Of a stretch of DNA of 8,937 nt, positions 6,065 through 8,937 are shown one piece after another. The translations under genes and the position numbers were made by a program. Source of the DNA: Chloroflexota bacterium. GTDB lineage: Bacteria; Chloroflexota; Anaerolineae; Anaerolineales; DRMV01. The notes under the pieces were generated by a model. The model ran no database searches. It was not told the DNA's origin and saw only the letters and a program-made list of their open reading frames with translations. Position 1 is the first letter of the stretch. Every line of letters starts with the position of its first letter. Where the stretch lies: positions 1 through 8,937 of the forward strand of contig JAADEN010000056.1 in the NCBI GenBank assembly GCA_013153375.1, given 5' to 3'.

Positions 6065-6105
6065 GGGGCGGGGCTACGAAGGGATCGCCCCGCCCCCCTT
6101 TCTCT
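6065..6105 (+). terminator. Putative terminator hairpin after the NirV-like gene
   Basis: The arms GGGGCGGGGC (6065-6074) and GCCCCGCCCC (6087-6096) form a perfect 10-bp stem with a 12-base loop, followed by CCTTTCTCT. The T-tract is short and interrupted, so termination may be partial. It separates the tightly packed nirS gene run from the ctaB-like gene, which starts 60 bases later with no convincing promoter of its own. Confidence 0.6.
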
Positions 6106-6164
6106 GAAACTTTCTCGGCGCACCTCCTGGGCCGCGGCATAACCCTCTTCGACAGGATGGCATC

Positions 6165-7025
6165 ATGAACATCCCCCAACGGGTTAAGGCCTATTGGCAA
6201 TTGACCAAAAGCCTGCAGACCGGGCTGCTCATGCTCACCGGCGTGGCCGGCTACCTCTCCGCGCATCCCGGCATGTATGGCCCCTTGTACGAAATTTTCG
6301 TGTTGTTGGCGACGCTGTACCTGACCATCGCGGGCAGCACGGTGCTGAACATGTGGTACGACCGCGACATCGACGCGCGGATGCAGCGCACCTGCTGGCG
6401 GCCGCTGCCTTCGGGACAGATTTCGCCCACCGAGGCCCTGATTCTGGGGCTGGCCATGGTCACCGCGGGCGTGGTTTGGGCCGCGGCCATCGCGCCTTTG
6501 TACGGCCTGGTGCTCTTCGCGGGCGCGTTCTTCGATGTCGTGGTGTACACCATGTGGCTCAAGCGCCGCACGCCGTGGTCGATTTTGTGGGGCGGCATCT
6601 CGGGGGCCATGCCCGCGCTCGCGGGCCGGGTGTTGGGCGTGGGGCGGATCGACCTGGTGGGCATCCTGCTGGCCTTAGCCGTGCTGTTCTGGATCCCCAC
6701 CCACATCGTGACCTTCGCCATGCGATACGACGAGGACTATCGGCGGGCCGGCGTGCCCACCATTCCGCGCGCGTACGGCTTTCGTTTCGCCTATGGGGTC
6801 ATCGCGGTGGCCGCGATTCTGGCGTCCGCGGCCATGCTGAGCGCGGCCTGGCTCATCGGCGTGCGCGCGGGCGCGTTTCAGGCGCTGCTGGTGCTCTCGG
6901 TGGCGTTGCTGTTCTTGGCGTTGACTTCGGCTTTGCGGCCCAGCCCGCGGCTCAACTTCGCGTTGTTCAAGTTCGCCTCGTTTTACATGCTGGGCGGCAT
7001 GCTGCTCATTGCCTGGGGCGCGTGA
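6165..7025 (+). CDS. ctaB: Protoheme IX farnesyltransferase (heme O synthase), UbiA family
   Basis: CtaB adds a farnesyl group to heme B to give heme O, used directly or converted to heme A for heme-copper oxidases. The 286 residues form a UbiA-type membrane prenyltransferase with about 8-9 helices. The first Asp-rich motif is NMWYDRDIDARMQRT (from Asn62; Asp66 and Asp70 would bind Mg-diphosphate), followed by RPLPSG. Further CtaB-like blocks are LKRRTPWSILWGG (132-144), GAMPALAG, and a second acidic motif near MRYDEDYRRAG (186-196). The length fits the family. The start at ATG 6165 has only a weak AGGATGG upstream. Genomic linkage to nirS and a heme-copper-like gene suggests that a farnesylated heme is needed for this pathway. 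Another UbiA prenyltransferase remains possible but less likely. Confidence 0.85.
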   Translation: MNIPQRVKAYWQLTKSLQTGLLMLTGVAGYLSAHPGMYGPLYEIFVLLATLYLTIAGSTVLNMWYDRDIDARMQRTCWRPLPSGQISPTEALILGLAMVTAGVVWAAAIAPLYGLVLFAGAFFDVVVYTMWLKRRTPWSILWGGISGAMPALAGRVLGVGRIDLVGILLALAVLFWIPTHIVTFAMRYDEDYRRAGVPTIPRAYGFRFAYGVIAVAAILASAAMLSAAWLIGVRAGAFQALLVLSVALLFLALTSALRPSPRLNFALFKFASFYMLGGMLLIAWGA

Positions 7026-7033
7026 AAACCAGC

Positions 7034-7061
7034 CGTCCGCTGTCCGCCTTCCGCCGTCCGC
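7034..7061. repeat. Short tandem heptamer repeat
   Basis: Four consecutive 7-base units share the form NNTCCGC: CGTCCGC, TGTCCGC, CTTCCGC, CGTCCGC. They lie just past the ctaB stop codon in the gap between convergent genes. No function is visible; it may be slippage-derived spacer sequence. Confidence 0.5.
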
Positions 7062-7082
7062 GAAGGAAAAGCGGGACGCCTT

Positions 7083-7123
7083 GCGCGAAGCGCAGAGAGC
7101 CGTTCGCGCTCTGCGCTTTGTGC
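7083..7123. terminator. Stem-loop between convergent genes, possible bidirectional terminator
   Basis: AAGCGCAGAG (7088-7097) and CTCTGCGCTT (7109-7118) pair perfectly around an 11-base loop. The plus-strand RNA can extend this outward to 15 bp (7083-7123) using two G-U wobbles. The sequence after it is moderately T-rich but has no clean T-run. Its position between the 3' ends of ctaB and the leftward protease gene fits transcription termination. Confidence 0.55.
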
Positions 7124-7134
7124 TTTGCCTCGTC

Positions 7135-8139
7135 TCATTGGAATCCGAAACGCCAGATTACATCCACTAAAGTGTGCGTCAGCACGGCCGCGAGCACATT
7201 GTTTCCGCTGCGGCGATAGGCCAGGCCGTAGAAAATTCCCGCCAAAGTCGCCAAAGCAATGTAGGCCACGCGGGTTGTCAAATCGCTCGCGTTGTTCCAG
7301 TGCATCAGGCCAAAGGCCAGAGACGACACCAGCAGGGACGCCCAGCCACGCCGCCAGGTGCGATCCAGACCGTGCAGCAAGATGCCGCGAAAGAAGACCT
7401 CTTCGGGTAAAGCGACGGTGAGGAACAATCCCACGAAGGCCGCCGCCACGGTGAAGACGCTCGGAGCCTTGCGGGGAGGAAAGTGCAAAAAGTCGATGGC
7501 CAGGCCGATGGGAATGACCAGCGCGGCGAAAAGGGCAGTGAGCACCAGCGCGACCCCTACATCACGCCAGCGCGGGACCAGTCGATAACCAAATTCAGGC
7601 CAGGCGCGAAATCCATACCAGCCCAGCACGGCCACTACGGTCAACGCGATGGCCCACCAGGCATACTTCAGCCCCTCCAGACCTGTCCAAAGGTCGTAGT
7701 GCCAACGCAAATCGAACGGAATCCACAGCAGCATCCAGACGGCGATGTCGGTCCAACGCAGGGCGGTTGGGCCGCGCGCCTCGCGCCATGCGCCCAGGGC
7801 CGCCCAGAGGCCGATCACGAAAATGGCCCCGGCGTAGGGATCGAGGCCGCGAGTTCGTGCGTTGCCCAACACATACATCAAACTCAGCCCTGCGACCACC
7901 CAGCGGATCGCTCGTGGGCCTTGGGCATCGATCCAGGTTTTGACCTGGGCAAATCCGGCCGGTGAGCCCAAAGCCAATTGGGCGCCAATCAAGGGCGCGG
8001 TGCTGAGCAGCAAGGCCAGCCAGCCCCACGAATTCAACTCGGTCGCCATTCCCTCGTCGTGGGCCAACGCCAGGGCCAGACCCACCCCCACGAGGCTCCA
8101 TAGCAGCCACCAGCGGATAAAAGCCTTGGGTTTCATCAC
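7135..8139 (-). CDS. CPBP-family intramembrane metalloprotease
   Basis: The 334-residue membrane protein has about 8-9 helices. Its C-terminal third carries the CPBP (CAAX protease / Abi, PF02517-type) motifs: EEVFFRG (Glu246, Glu247, Arg251), FGLMH (Phe276, His280) and HTLVD (His322, Asp326). These acidic and His residues are the presumed metal site of a glutamate intramembrane protease. The first 200 residues are extra hydrophobic segments of no recognised family. Two start codons are adjacent (8139 and 8136); AAGGAGGG lies just upstream, with 4 bases spacing to the first and 7 to the second, so 8136 may be the real start. It is probably the last gene of a leftward unit with the small membrane protein and the NUDIX gene. 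The substrate is unknown, and a link to the nir genes is not indicated. Confidence 0.88.
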   Translation of the reverse strand: MMKPKAFIRWWLLWSLVGVGLALALAHDEGMATELNSWGWLALLLSTAPLIGAQLALGSPAGFAQVKTWIDAQGPRAIRWVVAGLSLMYVLGNARTRGLDPYAGAIFVIGLWAALGAWREARGPTALRWTDIAVWMLLWIPFDLRWHYDLWTGLEGLKYAWWAIALTVVAVLGWYGFRAWPEFGYRLVPRWRDVGVALVLTALFAALVIPIGLAIDFLHFPPRKAPSVFTVAAAFVGLFLTVALPEEVFFRGILLHGLDRTWRRGWASLLVSSLAFGLMHWNNASDLTTRVAYIALATLAGIFYGLAYRRSGNNVLAAVLTHTLVDVIWRFGFQ

Positions 8140-8193
8140 TCGCCCTCCTTTGCGCTGAAAACGCGGCCTCCAAACCGTTCGGTGCCAATCCCC

Positions 8194-8487
8194 TCATCTC
8201 GTGGGAGGTTTGCGGGTCTCCGCCGAAGGTGGGGGAACATACAACAAGAACGCGGCCAGGCCTACCGCGGCCAGGGCTGCCAGCAGCGCGGGGCCCAGGG
8301 CCAGCGCGCCCCAGCGTCCCCAGTTCCAGCCCTGGCGTCCCGCGGCCCAGTGCCCGGCCCAAAAACTGATCTCCGCCACCAGGGTGTAGATGCCCAAAGT
8401 CACACAGCCCCGACCCCAGCGCAGATGCATCCCCGCGGCCAGGGTCGCGGCCACCAACACGCCGAACAAGACGGTCATCCAGGTCAT
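8194..8487 (-). CDS. Small three-helix membrane protein, unknown function
   Basis: I do not recognise this 97-residue protein. It has three hydrophobic segments (about 3-22, 28-48 and 59-83) with a Trp/Arg/Gly-rich loop (GRQGWNWGRWG, 50-60) and a short Pro/Arg/Lys-rich tail. It starts 9 bases after the stop of the NUDIX gene on the same strand, and a weak GAGGAT ribosome-binding site overlaps that stop, which suggests translational coupling. An alternative ATG lies three codons further in. The gap of 54 bases to the protease gene contains only a 10-base palindrome (8174-8183) and no terminator. Confidence 0.65.
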   Translation of the reverse strand: MTWMTVLFGVLVAATLAAGMHLRWGRGCVTLGIYTLVAEISFWAGHWAAGRQGWNWGRWGALALGPALLAALAAVGLAAFLLYVPPPSAETRKPPTR

Positions 8488-8496
8488 GGCCCATCC

Positions 8497-8937
8497 TCAC
8501 GCGCTGAATTGTACCCGCGGCAGCCCGTCCGCGTCGGTGGTGATCAGCCCGTGGAACGGCTCTTGCCCCGGCTGCCAGGCCAGCACGCGCGGCAGCAGGA
8601 CGAACAGGTCGTCCACCAGGGGCAGGTTCACCACGCCGTCCACGGGAACCCATTGCGGTTCACCCTCGTCCGAAGCCGCCACCGGAGGCGTATCCTCCAG
8701 AAAGCCCCGGAACACGAACAGCAGCACGCCCGTAGGCGTTCCCGTGTCCACCATCATGGTGCCGCACAGGTGCAGGTCCACCTCGGTGAGCCCCGTTTCC
8801 TCCTCCAGTTCTCGGCGGGCCGCTTGCAGCACATCCTCGCCGGGCTCGATGTGTCCGCCCAGGCCGTTGTAGCGGCCGGCCCACAGCCGCTTGTGGGCCG
8901 CGCCCTTGAGCAGCAAAAGGTGCTGCGGCGCGGTGAG
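8497..8937 (-). CDS. NUDIX hydrolase (5' end outside the window)
   Basis: NUDIX enzymes hydrolyse nucleoside diphosphates linked to another group. The frame is open from the window edge (8937) leftward to the TGA at 8499-8497 and gives 146 residues. The complete NUDIX box G-x5-E-x7-RE-U-x-EE-x-GU is present (GGHIEPGED..., then RRELEEETGL), with Glu43, Glu46 and Glu47 of the visible part as metal ligands. The preceding KGAAHKRLWAGRYNGLGGH is typical of the MutT/8-oxo-dGTPase-like branch, but the substrate cannot be read from sequence. An internal TTG at 8916 is unlikely to be the start, because the upstream codons (LTAPQHL) continue the first beta-strand of the fold. Confidence 0.9.
   Translation of the reverse strand, partial: LTAPQHLLLLKGAAHKRLWAGRYNGLGGHIEPGEDVLQAARRELEEETGLTEVDLHLCGTMMVDTGTPTGVLLFVFRGFLEDTPPVAASDEGEPQWVPVDGVVNLPLVDDLFVLLPRVLAWQPGQEPFHGLITTDADGLPRVQFSA

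Noticed and set aside
6097..6164. Possible separate promoter for ctaB (CATAAC near 6138)
   Set aside because: No acceptable -35 hexamer lies 16-18 bases upstream, so a promoter cannot be supported.
7034..7061. CRISPR-like repeat array
   Set aside because: Units are only 7 bases and contiguous, with no spacers or Cas genes.
7595..8653. Long minus-strand open frame spanning the protease and small membrane protein genes
   Set aside because: It is out of frame with both, is Arg/Gly/Pro-rich, and has no domain; the overlapping frames have clear membrane segments and, for the protease, catalytic motifs.

Overview
This is a high-GC bacterial segment whose best taxonomic clue is the nitrite reductase. 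It is made as a lipoprotein with a Val/Lys/Thr/Glu stalk (repeats of EVVKTV followed by a TPEATEATEE-type linker), a style common in extracytoplasmic lipoproteins of Chloroflexota (Anaerolineae/Ardenticatenia-like lineages). That assignment is inference; no rRNA or other marker gene is present.

Layout. The left edge (1-115, minus) holds the first 38 codons of a gene whose N-terminus resembles SWIM zinc-finger proteins, with a good sigma70-type promoter at 193-221. Divergent from it, a Crp/Fnr-family regulator (345-1004, plus) has its own promoter at 280-308. A 107-bp gap then carries a perfect TGTGA-N6-TCACA operator inside an array of alternating half-sites, placed at -41.5 relative to the start predicted from a TACACT -10 box. 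Downstream, on the plus strand, lie nirS (cytochrome cd1 nitrite reductase, 1112-2878), an unrecognised membrane protein with about 7 helices (2948-3568), a 12-helix His-rich membrane protein resembling a divergent heme-copper oxidase/NO reductase catalytic subunit (3639-5135), a formylglycine-enzyme-fold lipoprotein resembling NirV (5132-6046, overlapping its neighbour by 4 bp), and, after a strong GC hairpin, a CtaB/UbiA-type heme O synthase (6165-7025). GC-rich hairpins lie in three of the four junctions of this gene run.

The right third is minus-strand and convergent with ctaB. A NUDIX hydrolase (8497 to the right edge, 5' end outside the window), a 97-residue membrane protein (8194-8487) and a CPBP-family intramembrane protease (7135-8139) read leftward and are probably co-transcribed. 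A 15-bp stem-loop separates the convergent ends.

How the genes may work together: the regulator (CRP-type recognition helix, no Fnr-type N-terminal cysteine cluster) probably activates the operon through the -41.5 operator. NirS reduces nitrite to NO on the outer face of the membrane. The 12-helix protein carries all the expected heme/CuB histidines but no recognisable active-site Tyr or Glu, so it is a candidate NO-consuming partner. The 7-helix protein, the NirV-like lipoprotein and CtaB may assist assembly, electron supply or heme supply. No heme d1 biosynthesis gene (nirE, nirJ, nirD/L/H, nirF) and no recognisable norB/norC is in the window. No tRNA, rRNA, CRISPR array or insertion sequence was found, and no gene-free stretch exceeds 300 bases.
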